A stretch of DNA of 64,000 bases from JAXMCK01 sp046349395 (GTDB lineage: Bacteria; Pseudomonadota; Alphaproteobacteria; Geminicoccales; Geminicoccaceae). The notes below the pieces were generated by a model. That model worked only from the letters and a program-made list of their open reading frames with translations. It did not search any database and was not told where the DNA came from. Each line of letters starts with the position of its first letter. Position 1 is the first letter of the stretch. Shown one piece after another: positions 8,891 to 16,876 of the stretch. The translations under genes were made by a program, and so were the position numbers. The stretch spans positions 558,001-622,000 of the forward strand of contig JAXMCK010000004.1 in NCBI GenBank assembly GCA_046349395.1. The letters run 5' to 3'.

Positions 8891-9853
8891 TCAGGCGGCA
8901 AAGCCCGTGAAGACGAGGTCGGGAGCACTGGTGTTGTGCTGCGAGGGAACGTCCCTGCCGAAGCGGACCGCATCGATCGCCGCCTCCTTGAACTCCATAA
9001 CCGGTGAACTGGAGGTCGCACCGCCGGCTGTCCAGTCGACGAGACCGACATCGCAATTGTCGGCGGTCACGAACATCGAGCGTAGCCCGGCGAAGGGCCC
9101 CCCCGAGACCGGCTCCGTGAATGTGACCGCCAGTACGAGGCGCTCCGCGTCCAGCCCAACGATCGCGAGCGAGCCGCTGCCGCCGCGCTTGAAGTCGAGG
9201 TCGAATCGCTGCGTCGTCGGATCGAAGCGAACGGCGCTGATGTCGACGATCGGGCGGTGCCGGTGCTCGATCGGACCGACCAGGAACGAGCTGCCGAAGA
9301 TATTGTCCGGCAGGTTGGAGGGCGGCAGCGGCTTCGGGCGCCAGTAGCCGTCGGCCGGATAGAGGACCAGGACCTCGATCGCCTTCGGGCCGCCCTTGCG
9401 CAGGAGCCGAACGAGATGGAGGCCAGCCACCGTCTTGTCCTTGCCGACGGTGAAGGGAATGCGGTCCGGCCGCCAGAAGCGCGGGAAGGTATGGCCGACC
9501 ATCTGCCAGTCGGCATCCTCGAACAGCACCATCTCGGCCGGCTCGAAGGTGAAGGCGGGATCGGCATCGGGTGGGGGGCAGTCGTCCCAGTCGGGTGCCG
9601 TCGTGTCGGTCACGATGCCCGCCCCATAGGGCGGCTGGGCGGCCTCGATACGGAACGAGCGCAAGGTGTCGCCGCTCAGCTCGAAATAGACGTTGTCGTG
9701 CTCGGCGCAGAGGGTCGGATGGCTCTCGTTGAGGAGATGGACCGGAGCAGCAGCCGCGGCGGGCCTCGCACGGACGGCCAGGGCAGCGGCGGCCAGCATC
9801 AGGGTGGTCCGACGGTTGATCCGCCCTGCCCTGCTTTCGAGCCGATTCGTCAT
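8891..9853 (-). CDS. Secreted protein of unknown function with Tat-like signal
   Basis: 320 residues. The N-terminus has a twin-arginine-like motif (INRRTTLML) followed by an Ala-rich hydrophobic stretch ending in an Ala run, so export by Tat is likely. The mature part is mostly predicted beta structure, with segments such as DWDDCPPPDADPAFTF and VGPIEHRHRPIVDISAVRF; I do not recognise the family. The ATG at 9853 was chosen because it places the signal at the N-terminus; the open frame upstream reads through the divergent aldolase gene. Only 79 bases separate it from that gene, so the two share a promoter region. Confidence 0.75.
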   Translation of the reverse strand: MTNRLESRAGRINRRTTLMLAAAALAVRARPAAAAAPVHLLNESHPTLCAEHDNVYFELSGDTLRSFRIEAAQPPYGAGIVTDTTAPDWDDCPPPDADPAFTFEPAEMVLFEDADWQMVGHTFPRFWRPDRIPFTVGKDKTVAGLHLVRLLRKGGPKAIEVLVLYPADGYWRPKPLPPSNLPDNIFGSSFLVGPIEHRHRPIVDISAVRFDPTTQRFDLDFKRGGSGSLAIVGLDAERLVLAVTFTEPVSGGPFAGLRSMFVTADNCDVGLVDWTAGGATSSSPVMEFKEAAIDAVRFGRDVPSQHNTSAPDLVFTGFAA

Positions 9854-9932
9854 GCGCGTCGCCCTCTCCCCTGACGTCGTTGTCGTGCTTATGGTGGCCG
9901 CCTCGGCAGCGGACAAGCGGGCGGACTGCAGC

Positions 9933-10679
9933 ATGACGACGAGCCTCACCCAGCAGCGGATCGATCTCGCCTGCGCACTGCGCTGGGCGGCGAAGCTCGG
10001 CATGCAGGAAGGTGTCTGCAACCACTTCTCGCTGGCCGTGGCGGACGAGGACGGGATCGTCCGAGGCGACCGCTTCCTGATCAATCCCTATGGCTGGCAC
10101 TGGTCGGAGATCACCGCCTCCTCGCTGGTCCTTTGCGATGCCGACGGGAAGGTCCTCGAAGGCGAGAATACCGTCGAGCCGACGGCATTCTTCATCCATT
10201 CCCGCATCCATGTGCGGGTCCCGCAGGCGGTCTGCGTGCTGCACACCCACATGCCCCACGCCACGGCCCTGACCCTGCGCGAGCAGGGCCGGCTCGAGAT
10301 GTGCGAGCAGAACGCGCTCGCCTTCTACGGGCGCATTGCCTACGACGACGAATATCATGGGCTGGCGCTGGACGCGGACGAGGGCGACCGGCTGGCCCTA
10401 CGGCTCGGCAACAACAGCGCCCTCATGATGGCCTCGCACGGCGTGATCGTGACGGGCCGCACCGTCGCCGACGCCTTCAACGATCTCTACTACCTGGAGG
10501 CCGCGGCGCGGACGCAGGTCCTTGCCGCCTCCGGCGGACACAAGCTCCGCCGGCTGCCCGACGAGGTCGTCCGCCATACGGCGCAGCAGATGCGTGACGA
10601 GATGCCGATCGTGGCCGAGCGCCATTTCGGCTCGCTTCGCCGGATGCTCGACAAGGAAGCGCCCGAGTACCGCAACTGA
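9933..10679 (+). CDS. Class II aldolase/adducin family protein
   Basis: 248 residues, typical for the family. Zinc-ligand motifs are visible: HTHMPHATALT and the distal histidine of SHGVIVTG; the N-terminal GVCNHFSLAV and the phosphate/carboxylate-binding LINPYGWHWSEI fit as well. Members include fuculose-phosphate and ribulose-phosphate aldolases/epimerases and decarboxylases such as OtnC. The substrate cannot be told from sequence. In-frame ATGs at 9852 and 9892 would add residues without homology, so 9933 is preferred. It is divergent from the Tat-like secreted protein. Confidence 0.85.
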   Translation: MTTSLTQQRIDLACALRWAAKLGMQEGVCNHFSLAVADEDGIVRGDRFLINPYGWHWSEITASSLVLCDADGKVLEGENTVEPTAFFIHSRIHVRVPQAVCVLHTHMPHATALTLREQGRLEMCEQNALAFYGRIAYDDEYHGLALDADEGDRLALRLGNNSALMMASHGVIVTGRTVADAFNDLYYLEAAARTQVLAASGGHKLRRLPDEVVRHTAQQMRDEMPIVAERHFGSLRRMLDKEAPEYRN

Positions 10680-10763
10680 GACGGGAAAAATGCCGTGCGG
10701 TGTTGAACACCCTTCGGCATTCGCGTTAAGGTCCTGCCGTCGAACGAGAGGTCGGCAGGATTC

Positions 10764-11708
10764 ATGGGCGCCGCAGGCGATGACGCACTGACGGCGGGGG
10801 GCTGGGGCGGTCTGCTGGAAGCGGCCGGCATCGGTTACTATCGTTGCGACCTCGTCACCGGCGACATCACCTGGTCCGACGGACTCTATCGACTTGCCGG
10901 CGTGCCCCGCGGGCAGCGCGTGACCGCCGACGACGTGCACGCCATGGTACATCCCGACGATCGCGACAACCTGGCCGCGCTCTTCGGCGACCGCACTTGG
11001 CGCCAGCGGCGCTTCCGTTTCCGGCTGGTGCCGACGCATGGGCCCGTGATCGAGATGACGGGTGTGGCCCACCGGGAACATGCCGAGCCGGGACAACCCG
11101 TGGTCGAGACCGGGATCGTTCAGGCCATCGAGCCGTCGACCGACCGGGAGCAGTCGCTGCTGACCGCGATCATCGACCGGGACAGCACCATCGACGTCCT
11201 GCAGCAGGCTCTGCAGCGGCAACACGCCAAGGCGGCGACGCTACGCGCCGCGACGATCACCGATCCGGTCAGCGGTGCCTTGAACAGGCGCGGGCTCGAA
11301 GAGCGCATCCGTGCGGAGATGGCGCGTGCGCGGCGTCAGGGTGGTCGCCTGTCGCTCGCCGTCGTCGATCTGGTGCCGGGCCGGACGGGTAGTCGTGCCC
11401 TCGCCGACATCGCGGCCAGCGTCGCCGTCAAGCGCTGTCGGCAGGTCCTGCGGGAAAGCGACCACATCGCGAGGCTTGGACCGCTACGGCTGGGTCTTCT
11501 CCTTCCGGACACCGACGAGGAGGGTGCGGAGGTCGCGAGCCGGCGCGTGGTCGATGCCATCACCGGCATGCCGGTGGCCGTCCCGGGCTTCTACGCCCTG
11601 CTCGGCGCCCTGTCGGGCAGTGTCGAACTCGATCCCTTCGAGCGCGTGCCGATGCGCACGGCCGTCGGCATGGCGGTGCGCCGGGCGCTGGCGATCAGCT
11701 GGATGTAG
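10764..11708 (+). CDS. PAS domain protein with degenerate GGDEF domain
   Basis: 314 residues. A PAS fold occupies about residues 14-122 (GIGYYRCDLVTGDITWSD, HPDDRDNL, then a PAC-like strand pair). A helical linker (125-163) leads to a diguanylate-cyclase-like domain (164-275) starting TDPVSGALNRRGLEERI and continuing LRESDHIARLG. The catalytic GGDEF sequence is replaced by GPLRL at 239-243, and the metal-binding region after VVDL is also altered. The domain is therefore very unlikely to make cyclic-di-GMP and may instead bind GTP or a partner. An AGGA lies just before the ATG. It converges with argB. Confidence 0.82.
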   Translation: MGAAGDDALTAGGWGGLLEAAGIGYYRCDLVTGDITWSDGLYRLAGVPRGQRVTADDVHAMVHPDDRDNLAALFGDRTWRQRRFRFRLVPTHGPVIEMTGVAHREHAEPGQPVVETGIVQAIEPSTDREQSLLTAIIDRDSTIDVLQQALQRQHAKAATLRAATITDPVSGALNRRGLEERIRAEMARARRQGGRLSLAVVDLVPGRTGSRALADIAASVAVKRCRQVLRESDHIARLGPLRLGLLLPDTDEEGAEVASRRVVDAITGMPVAVPGFYALLGALSGSVELDPFERVPMRTAVGMAVRRALAISWM

Positions 11709-11720
11709 CTGCGGCGACGC

Positions 11721-12632
11721 TCAGGCGTTCGGCGTGCCCAGGACCTGGGTGCCGAAGCCGTGCTCGGTGAAGAGTTCCAGCAGGATGGCATGCGGCACCC
11801 GGCCATCGAGAATGACGGCCGCACCGACCCCGGCGTCCACGGCGTCGAGGCAGGTCTCGATCTTGGGGATCATCCCGCCGGAGATCGTGCCATCGGCGAT
11901 CAGCGCCCGCGCCTCGATGTCGGTCAGGGTGGGCACGAAACGCTTGTGGGCGTCGAGCACGCCACGGACGTCGGTCAGCATAAGCAGCTTACGCGCCTTG
12001 AGGGCGCCGGCGATGGCTCCCGCCGCCGTGTCGGCGTTGATGTTGTAGGTCTCCTGATCAGCGCCGAAGCCGACCGGGGCGATGACCGGGATGATGTCCG
12101 TGCCCATGAAGACGTCGAGCAGGCTGGTGTTGATGCGCTGCGGCTCGCCGACGAAGCCCAGATCGACCACCTGCTCGATGGCGCTGTCGGGATCGCGGCG
12201 GGTGCGGGTGAGCTTCTTCGCCTCGATGAGGCGCCCGTCCTTGCCCGACACCCCGACGGCCTTGCCGCCGGCGTTCTGGATGGCCGAGACGATCTCCTTG
12301 TTGATCTTCCCGGCCAGGACCATCTCGACCACCTCGACGGTGGCGGCATCCGTGACGCGCAGCCCGTCGACGAACTCGGAGCGGATCGCCAGCCGGTCGA
12401 GCATGGCCTTGATCTGCGGGCCGCCGCCGTGGACGACGACCGGATTGATGCCGACCTGCTTCAGGAGGACGATGTCGTGGGCGAAGTCGCGTGCCGCCGC
12501 GACATCGCCCATCGCGTGGCCACCATACTTGATGACCATCACGGCGTCCTGATAGCGCCGCATGAAAGGCAGCGCCTCGATCAGGGTGGCCGCGATCCTG
12601 TGCACCTCGGGGGTGTCCGCCGGTCCGCTCAC
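11721..12632 (-). CDS. argB: Acetylglutamate kinase
   Basis: 303 residues. Second step of arginine biosynthesis: phosphorylation of N-acetylglutamate. The amino-acid kinase motifs VIKYGGHAMGD, VVVHGGGPQIKAML, INADTAAGAIAG and GTISGGMIPKIETC are all present. The start is GTG; its GTGA overlaps the engB stop by four bases, making argB the last gene of the rpmH-rnpA-yidD-yidC-engB-argB run. The N-terminal helix present here is typical of arginine-inhibited, hexameric ArgB enzymes. Confidence 0.96.
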   Translation of the reverse strand: MSGPADTPEVHRIAATLIEALPFMRRYQDAVMVIKYGGHAMGDVAAARDFAHDIVLLKQVGINPVVVHGGGPQIKAMLDRLAIRSEFVDGLRVTDAATVEVVEMVLAGKINKEIVSAIQNAGGKAVGVSGKDGRLIEAKKLTRTRRDPDSAIEQVVDLGFVGEPQRINTSLLDVFMGTDIIPVIAPVGFGADQETYNINADTAAGAIAGALKARKLLMLTDVRGVLDAHKRFVPTLTDIEARALIADGTISGGMIPKIETCLDAVDAGVGAAVILDGRVPHAILLELFTEHGFGTQVLGTPNA

Positions 12633-13285
12633 GCCGATGTCTCCTGCGCCAGGGGTGCCGCCAGCTCGGCCAGAGCCGCGCGCAGCCGATCGATGCCCTC
12701 GTTCTTCTTCGAGCTCGTGACGACGATCTCGGGCACGGCAGCAACGGTCCGCCGCAGTTTCGCTTCCAGCTCGCCCTGAAGCTGACCAAGGGCGGTCGGG
12801 CGCACGAGGTCGGCCTTCGTCAGAACGAGCTGGAACGGGACGGCGGCCTGGGCCAGCAGCGCCATAGCCTCCTCGTCCGATGATTTGAGGCCGTGCCGGG
12901 AATCGACGAGCACGCAGACGCGGCGCAGGCTGGGGCGGCCGCGGAGATAGGCGAAGACGAGCTTCGTCCAGGCGTCGACCTTGGCTTTGGGCGCCTGCGC
13001 GTAGCCGTAACCCGGCAGGTCAGCGAGGATCAGCCGCCCGGCGAGATCGAAGAGATTGATCTCCTGGGTGCGGCCCGGCGTGTTCGAGGTGCGTGCCAGG
13101 GCGCTGCGCCCGGTGAGCGCGTTGATCAGGCTGGACTTGCCGACGTTGGAGCGCCCGGCCATCGCCACCTCGGGCAGGCCCACCGGGGGCAGTTGGCCGA
13201 GTTCCGCCACACCGCGCAGGAAGGTCGCCGGCCGCGCGAAGAGCAGCCGGCCGGCTTCCAGCGCCTCGGGCGAAGGCTCGCTCAG
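12629..13285 (-). CDS. engB: Ribosome biogenesis GTPase EngB/YsxC (YihA family)
   Basis: 218 residues with a CTG start. P-loop GRSNVGKSSLIN, switch region NTPGRTQEINLF, DLPGYGYA, TKAD and a G5-like TSSKKNEG identify the large-subunit assembly GTPase. The family N-terminus begins near SEPSPEALEAGRLLF, which follows immediately after a CTG that overlaps the yidC stop as CTGA, with GAAGG four bases before it. The nearest conventional start is a GTG at 13321 inside yidC, which lacks a ribosome site and adds 12 residues. It overlaps argB by four bases (GTGA). Confidence 0.93.
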   Translation of the reverse strand: MSEPSPEALEAGRLLFARPATFLRGVAELGQLPPVGLPEVAMAGRSNVGKSSLINALTGRSALARTSNTPGRTQEINLFDLAGRLILADLPGYGYAQAPKAKVDAWTKLVFAYLRGRPSLRRVCVLVDSRHGLKSSDEEAMALLAQAAVPFQLVLTKADLVRPTALGQLQGELEAKLRRTVAAVPEIVVTSSKKNEGIDRLRAALAELAAPLAQETSA

Positions 13286-15015
13286 CTGGCCTTCACGCCG
13301 AGGCGGCGCATGATGAGCCACTGCTGCCCGATCGAGAGCGAGTTGTTCCACGCCCAGTAGATCACGAGGCCGGCGGGGAACGTCGCGAACAGGAAGGTGA
13401 ACATGATGGGCAGGAAGCTCATCACCTTCGCCTGCGTCGGGTCGGCCGGTGCCGGGTTCAGCTTCTGCTGGAACCACATCGTCACACCCATCACCAGCGG
13501 CCAGACGCCGATCATCAGGGCGTGCGGCAGGGTGATGGGGATGAGCCCGAAGAGGTTGAAGATGCTGGTCGGATCCGGCGCCGAGAGATCCTTGATCCAG
13601 CCGAAGAACGGCGCGTGCCGCATCTCGATCGTGACGAACAGCACCTTGTAGAGCGAGAAGAACACCGGGATCTGAATGATGATGGGCAGGCAGCCCGCCA
13701 TCGGGTTGACCTTCTCGTTCTTGTAGAGCTGCATCATCTCCTGATTGAGGCGCGGCTTGTCGTCGGCGAAGCGCTCGCGCAGCTTCACCATCTCGGGCTG
13801 CAGCTTCTTCATCTTCGCCATCGCCCGATAGGACTTGTCGGCGAGGGGGAAGAAGGCACCCTTGACCAGCAGCGTGAGGATCAGGATCGCGACGCCGTAA
13901 TTGCCGACGGTCGAATGGATGAAGTGCAGCAGGTAGAAGATCGGCTTCGTCAGGAAGTAGAACCAGCCGAAGTCGACGGCACGGTCGAACAGCGGGATCT
14001 TGTACTCGTCACGATAATGGTCGAGCAGGGTGACGACCTTGGCACCGGCGAAGAGGCGGTCGGTGACCTCCACGGTCTGCCCGGGCTGGACGACGAGCGG
14101 CGGCCCGCGGAAATCGGTCTGGTACCGGTCGCCTTCTTCCAGGTGCCGGAAATTGGCCTTCAGCGAGAGGTCCTGCTGCGGGACCATCGCCGCCAGCCAG
14201 TACTTGTCCGTGATGCCGAGCCAGCCGCCGGTCGACTCGAAGCTGACCTCCTTCTCCTTCACCACCGCGCTGTACTTGTACTCGTGCAGCTCGTTGTCGA
14301 AGACGCCGAGCGGGCCTTCCTGCAGGATGTAGTAGTTCATCGTCGGCGGCGTGCCCCAACGGCTGATGAGGCCGTAGGGATAGAGCGTGGCCGGCTTGTC
14401 GCCGGTGTTGGTCACGCTCCGCTTGACGGTGAACATGTAGTCGGTGTCGAGCGATACCTCCTTCTTGAAGGCAAGACCGGAGCCGTTGTCCCACGACAGG
14501 GTGATCGGGCTCGAGGCGGTGAGCTTGTCGCCCTGGGCCGACCACAGCGTGTCGGTCCCGGGCACGACGGTCGAGGGCTCGCCGCCGACCCAGCCATACT
14601 CGGCGAAATAGGGATGCGGGCTGCCGGGCGGGCTCAAGAGGACGATCTCGGGCGAACTCGGATCGACCGTCTCGTGATACCGGGCCAGCGTCACGTCGTC
14701 GATGCGGCTGCCCTTCAGCGCGATCGAGCCGTGCAGGGCGCCATTGTCGATCGCGACGCGGGGCGACTGGGCCAAGGCTTCCGCGCGGCCGATCACCGGC
14801 GCACCGCTTGCAGTACCCGGCACGGACACGTTGGCGTCACCCGCCGGCGTGGTCCCGGCCGCCTGGTTCAGGGTCTGCTCGGTCTGGGCGGCCTGCTGCG
14901 CCGCCTGCTGGGCCTGACGCTCCTTCAGCCGCGGCATCTCGTAGAAGAACTGGAAGGCCAGGATGATGCCGACCGACAGGACGATCGCGAGGATCAGGTT
15001 CTTTTGTTCGCTCAT
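13282..15015 (-). CDS. yidC: Membrane protein insertase YidC
   Basis: 577 residues. N-terminal anchor helix (SEQKNLILAIVLSVGIILAFQFFYEMP), a Gln/Ala-rich linker, a large periplasmic domain (about 85-360), then the conserved 60KD_IMP core with HSTVGNYGVAIL, the cytoplasmic Lys-rich hairpin KMKKLQPEMVKLRERFADDK, GCLPIIIQIPVFFSLYKVLF and a C-terminal helix pair. It inserts inner-membrane proteins with or without SecYEG. The ATG at 15015 matches the family start; the open frame upstream overlaps yidD without homology. It is followed by engB through a CTGA overlap. Confidence 0.97.
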   Translation of the reverse strand: MSEQKNLILAIVLSVGIILAFQFFYEMPRLKERQAQQAAQQAAQTEQTLNQAAGTTPAGDANVSVPGTASGAPVIGRAEALAQSPRVAIDNGALHGSIALKGSRIDDVTLARYHETVDPSSPEIVLLSPPGSPHPYFAEYGWVGGEPSTVVPGTDTLWSAQGDKLTASSPITLSWDNGSGLAFKKEVSLDTDYMFTVKRSVTNTGDKPATLYPYGLISRWGTPPTMNYYILQEGPLGVFDNELHEYKYSAVVKEKEVSFESTGGWLGITDKYWLAAMVPQQDLSLKANFRHLEEGDRYQTDFRGPPLVVQPGQTVEVTDRLFAGAKVVTLLDHYRDEYKIPLFDRAVDFGWFYFLTKPIFYLLHFIHSTVGNYGVAILILTLLVKGAFFPLADKSYRAMAKMKKLQPEMVKLRERFADDKPRLNQEMMQLYKNEKVNPMAGCLPIIIQIPVFFSLYKVLFVTIEMRHAPFFGWIKDLSAPDPTSIFNLFGLIPITLPHALMIGVWPLVMGVTMWFQQKLNPAPADPTQAKVMSFLPIMFTFLFATFPAGLVIYWAWNNSLSIGQQWLIMRRLGVKAS

Positions 15016-15049
15016 GAAGGACGGGAACCTCGGCTCGCCACGGAGGGGC

Positions 15050-15295
15050 TCAACGGCCCCGATCGGCGTCGGAAACGGCTGGGACAGGGTCGAGGCCGTG
15101 GCCACCCCAGGGATGGCACCGCGCGACACGACGTAATGCGAGCCATGCTCCGTACAAGGCGCCGTGGCGTCGCAACGCCTCCAGCGCGTAGTCGGAACAG
15201 GTCGGCAGATAGCGGCATCGCGGCCCGATCACCGGCGACACGAACAGGCGGTAGACGTTGACCAGACCGGCCAGCAGGTAGGCGGCAGGGCTCAT
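15050..15295 (-). CDS. yidD: Membrane protein insertion efficiency factor YidD
   Basis: 81 residues, short as expected. The family signature is SPVIGPRCRYLPTCSDYALEAL with a later RVARCHPWGGHGLDPVP; the conserved cysteines are present. An amphipathic membrane-associated protein that assists YidC-dependent insertion. Its ATG overlaps the rnpA stop as ATGA, and 34 bases separate it from yidC. Confidence 0.95.
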   Translation of the reverse strand: MSPAAYLLAGLVNVYRLFVSPVIGPRCRYLPTCSDYALEALRRHGALYGAWLALRRVARCHPWGGHGLDPVPAVSDADRGR

Positions 15296-15666
15296 CCCGG
15301 GCGCCGGCTCGCCCGCTCGAACGCACCGGCGAGGTCCGCCGCAAGCTGCGCGAACGGTTGGCCCAGAGATGCGGGGCGGGCGACCACCACATAGTCGCGC
15401 CCCGGTGCCGCTGGCCCCGGCAGAACCTCACGGAGAGCTTCACGAAGCCGACGACGTGCCCGATTTCGGACTACGGCATTGCCGATCTTGCGGGTCACGG
15501 TGATGCCGATGCCGATCTGCCCGTCCGCATCGGCTCCGGGCCGACGGCCGGACTGCAGCACGAACGCGTCACGGGTCACCCGACTGCCTCGGGCAACCGA
15601 GAGAAACTCGCTACGGCGGCGGAGACCCACGACCTCGGCGCCGGCGATGGCGCCGCCGTCCGTCAA
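15292..15666 (-). CDS. rnpA: Ribonuclease P protein component
   Basis: 124 residues. The RNA-binding signature is GNAVVRNRARRRLREALRE, preceded by GIGITVTRKI. It is the protein cofactor of RNase P for tRNA 5' maturation. The start is a TTG overlapping the rpmH stop as TTGA; no ATG fits the family N-terminus, which begins around LRRRSEFLSVARG. Order rpmH-rnpA-yidD-yidC is the classical arrangement. Confidence 0.94.
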   Translation of the reverse strand: MTDGGAIAGAEVVGLRRRSEFLSVARGSRVTRDAFVLQSGRRPGADADGQIGIGITVTRKIGNAVVRNRARRRLREALREVLPGPAAPGRDYVVVARPASLGQPFAQLAADLAGAFERASRRPG

Positions 15667-15797
15667 GCGGACAGGCGCTTGCGGCCGCGGGCCCGACGGG
15701 CGTTCAGCACCTTGCGGCCGCCGAGTGTGGCCATGCGGGCGCGGAAACCGTGCCGACGCTTCCGGACGAGCTTGCTCGGCTGATAGGTACGCTTCAC
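15663..15797 (-). CDS. rpmH: Large ribosomal subunit protein bL34
   Basis: A complete 44-residue L34 reading KRTYQPSKLVRKRRHGFRAR, then MATLGGRKVLNARRARGRKR, LSA. The initiation codon is GTG rather than the ATG usual for this gene, and only a weak TAAGG lies upstream. The stop overlaps the TTG start of rnpA. It is the first gene of the operon; a strong promoter lies about 40-70 bases upstream. Confidence 0.97.
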   Translation of the reverse strand: MKRTYQPSKLVRKRRHGFRARMATLGGRKVLNARRARGRKRLSA

Positions 15798-15838
15798 GGG
15801 AGGAACCTTACTGCGATCGAGAAAACGCTGGACGCGCG

Positions 15839-15867
15839 GATATAGAGACCGGGCGGAATGCTGTCAA
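15839..15867 (-). promoter_or_regulatory. Promoter of the rpmH operon
   Basis: On the minus strand a perfect TTGACA (15862-15867) is separated by 17 bases from TATATC (15839-15844), consistent with a strong housekeeping sigma promoter. It predicts a start near 15832 and a leader of about 35 bases before the rpmH GTG. Confidence 0.7.
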
Positions 15868-15970
15868 ACCGCGCGCCTCACCGCGTCGTGACGCCGCCGG
15901 GGGTGACGAGGGCCTCGACGTGCCTCTACATGTCATTCCGTCGAAACACTGTCGAGCCGGAACCTCAAAG

Positions 15971-16798
15971 ATGCGACGTCCACGTCGCGCCATACTTGCC
16001 GGCCTAGCGTCGCTTCCTGTGCTCGCCCGACCGGCGGTCGCGGCGCACACGCATGTGTGGGCACGCTGGCAGGCCAACGACCCCACCTCCGCGGTGACTG
16101 TCGACCATCGCCTTTGGGCGGAGTTCCTGTCCCGCTATGTCCGTGCGGGGGGCGACGGCATCAATCGCGTCGCCTACGGCGAGGTGACTTCCGAGGACCG
16201 TGCCCGCCTCCGCCAGTACATAGCACAGCTCGGGTCGGTGCAGGTGTCGCTGCTGCGGCGTCCGGAGCAGTTCGCCTATTGGAGCAATCTCTACAATGCG
16301 CTGACGGTGGACGTCGTGCTGCAGCACTATCCGGTCGCCTCGATCCGTGACATCGACATCTCGCCGGGATGGTTCGCGGTCGGGCCTTGGGGCGCGCCGT
16401 TGGTCACCGTCGAGGGCGAGCCGATCTCGCTCGACGACATCGAGAACCGGATCCTGCGGCCGATCTGGCGCGACACCTGTGTCCACTACGCCCTGAACTG
16501 CGCTTCCATAGGCTGCCCCAATCTGCAGAAGCTGCCCTTCTCGACCGATCTGCTGACCCGGCATCTGGATGGCGCGGCTCGGGCCTATGTGAACGACCCG
16601 CGAGGCGTGACGCTCGGTCCCGCCGGTCTCGTCGTCTCCAGCATCTATGTCTGGTATCAAGCCGACTTCGGCGGAACGGACAATGGCGTCATTCGCCACC
16701 TCATGACCTTCGCCGAGCCGAACCTCGCCATGCGCCTGCAGGACGTCGGGACGATCGCCGGGGACCGATACGACTGGCGGTTGAACGACGCCCGCTGA
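15971..16798 (+). CDS. DUF547 domain protein, exported
   Basis: 275 residues. A basic N-terminus (RRPRRAILAG) and hydrophobic segment ending ARPAVAAH form an export signal. DUF547 hallmarks are FAYWSNLYNALTVDVVLQHY with IRDI, and HYALNCASIGCPNLQ with two conserved cysteines. The domain has a papain-like appearance in some analyses but no proven activity. The ATG at 15971 was preferred because the upstream in-frame extension runs through the rpmH leader. It stands 78 bases before the next gene on the same strand. Confidence 0.88.
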   Translation: MRRPRRAILAGLASLPVLARPAVAAHTHVWARWQANDPTSAVTVDHRLWAEFLSRYVRAGGDGINRVAYGEVTSEDRARLRQYIAQLGSVQVSLLRRPEQFAYWSNLYNALTVDVVLQHYPVASIRDIDISPGWFAVGPWGAPLVTVEGEPISLDDIENRILRPIWRDTCVHYALNCASIGCPNLQKLPFSTDLLTRHLDGAARAYVNDPRGVTLGPAGLVVSSIYVWYQADFGGTDNGVIRHLMTFAEPNLAMRLQDVGTIAGDRYDWRLNDAR

Positions 16799-16876
16799 CG
16801 TTCCGTTCCAAGCCGCCTGTTCCAGCCCTTCGCCGGCGCCTATTGTCCGCGGCAGGGTGAGTGATCCTGTCCTGGG

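Noticed and set aside
6347..9007. 886-codon open frame antisense to acnA
   Set aside because: Shadow of the strong third-position GC bias of acnA.
13522..15261. 579-codon open frame antisense to yidC
   Set aside because: Charged, repetitive composition; yidC on the other strand is unambiguous.
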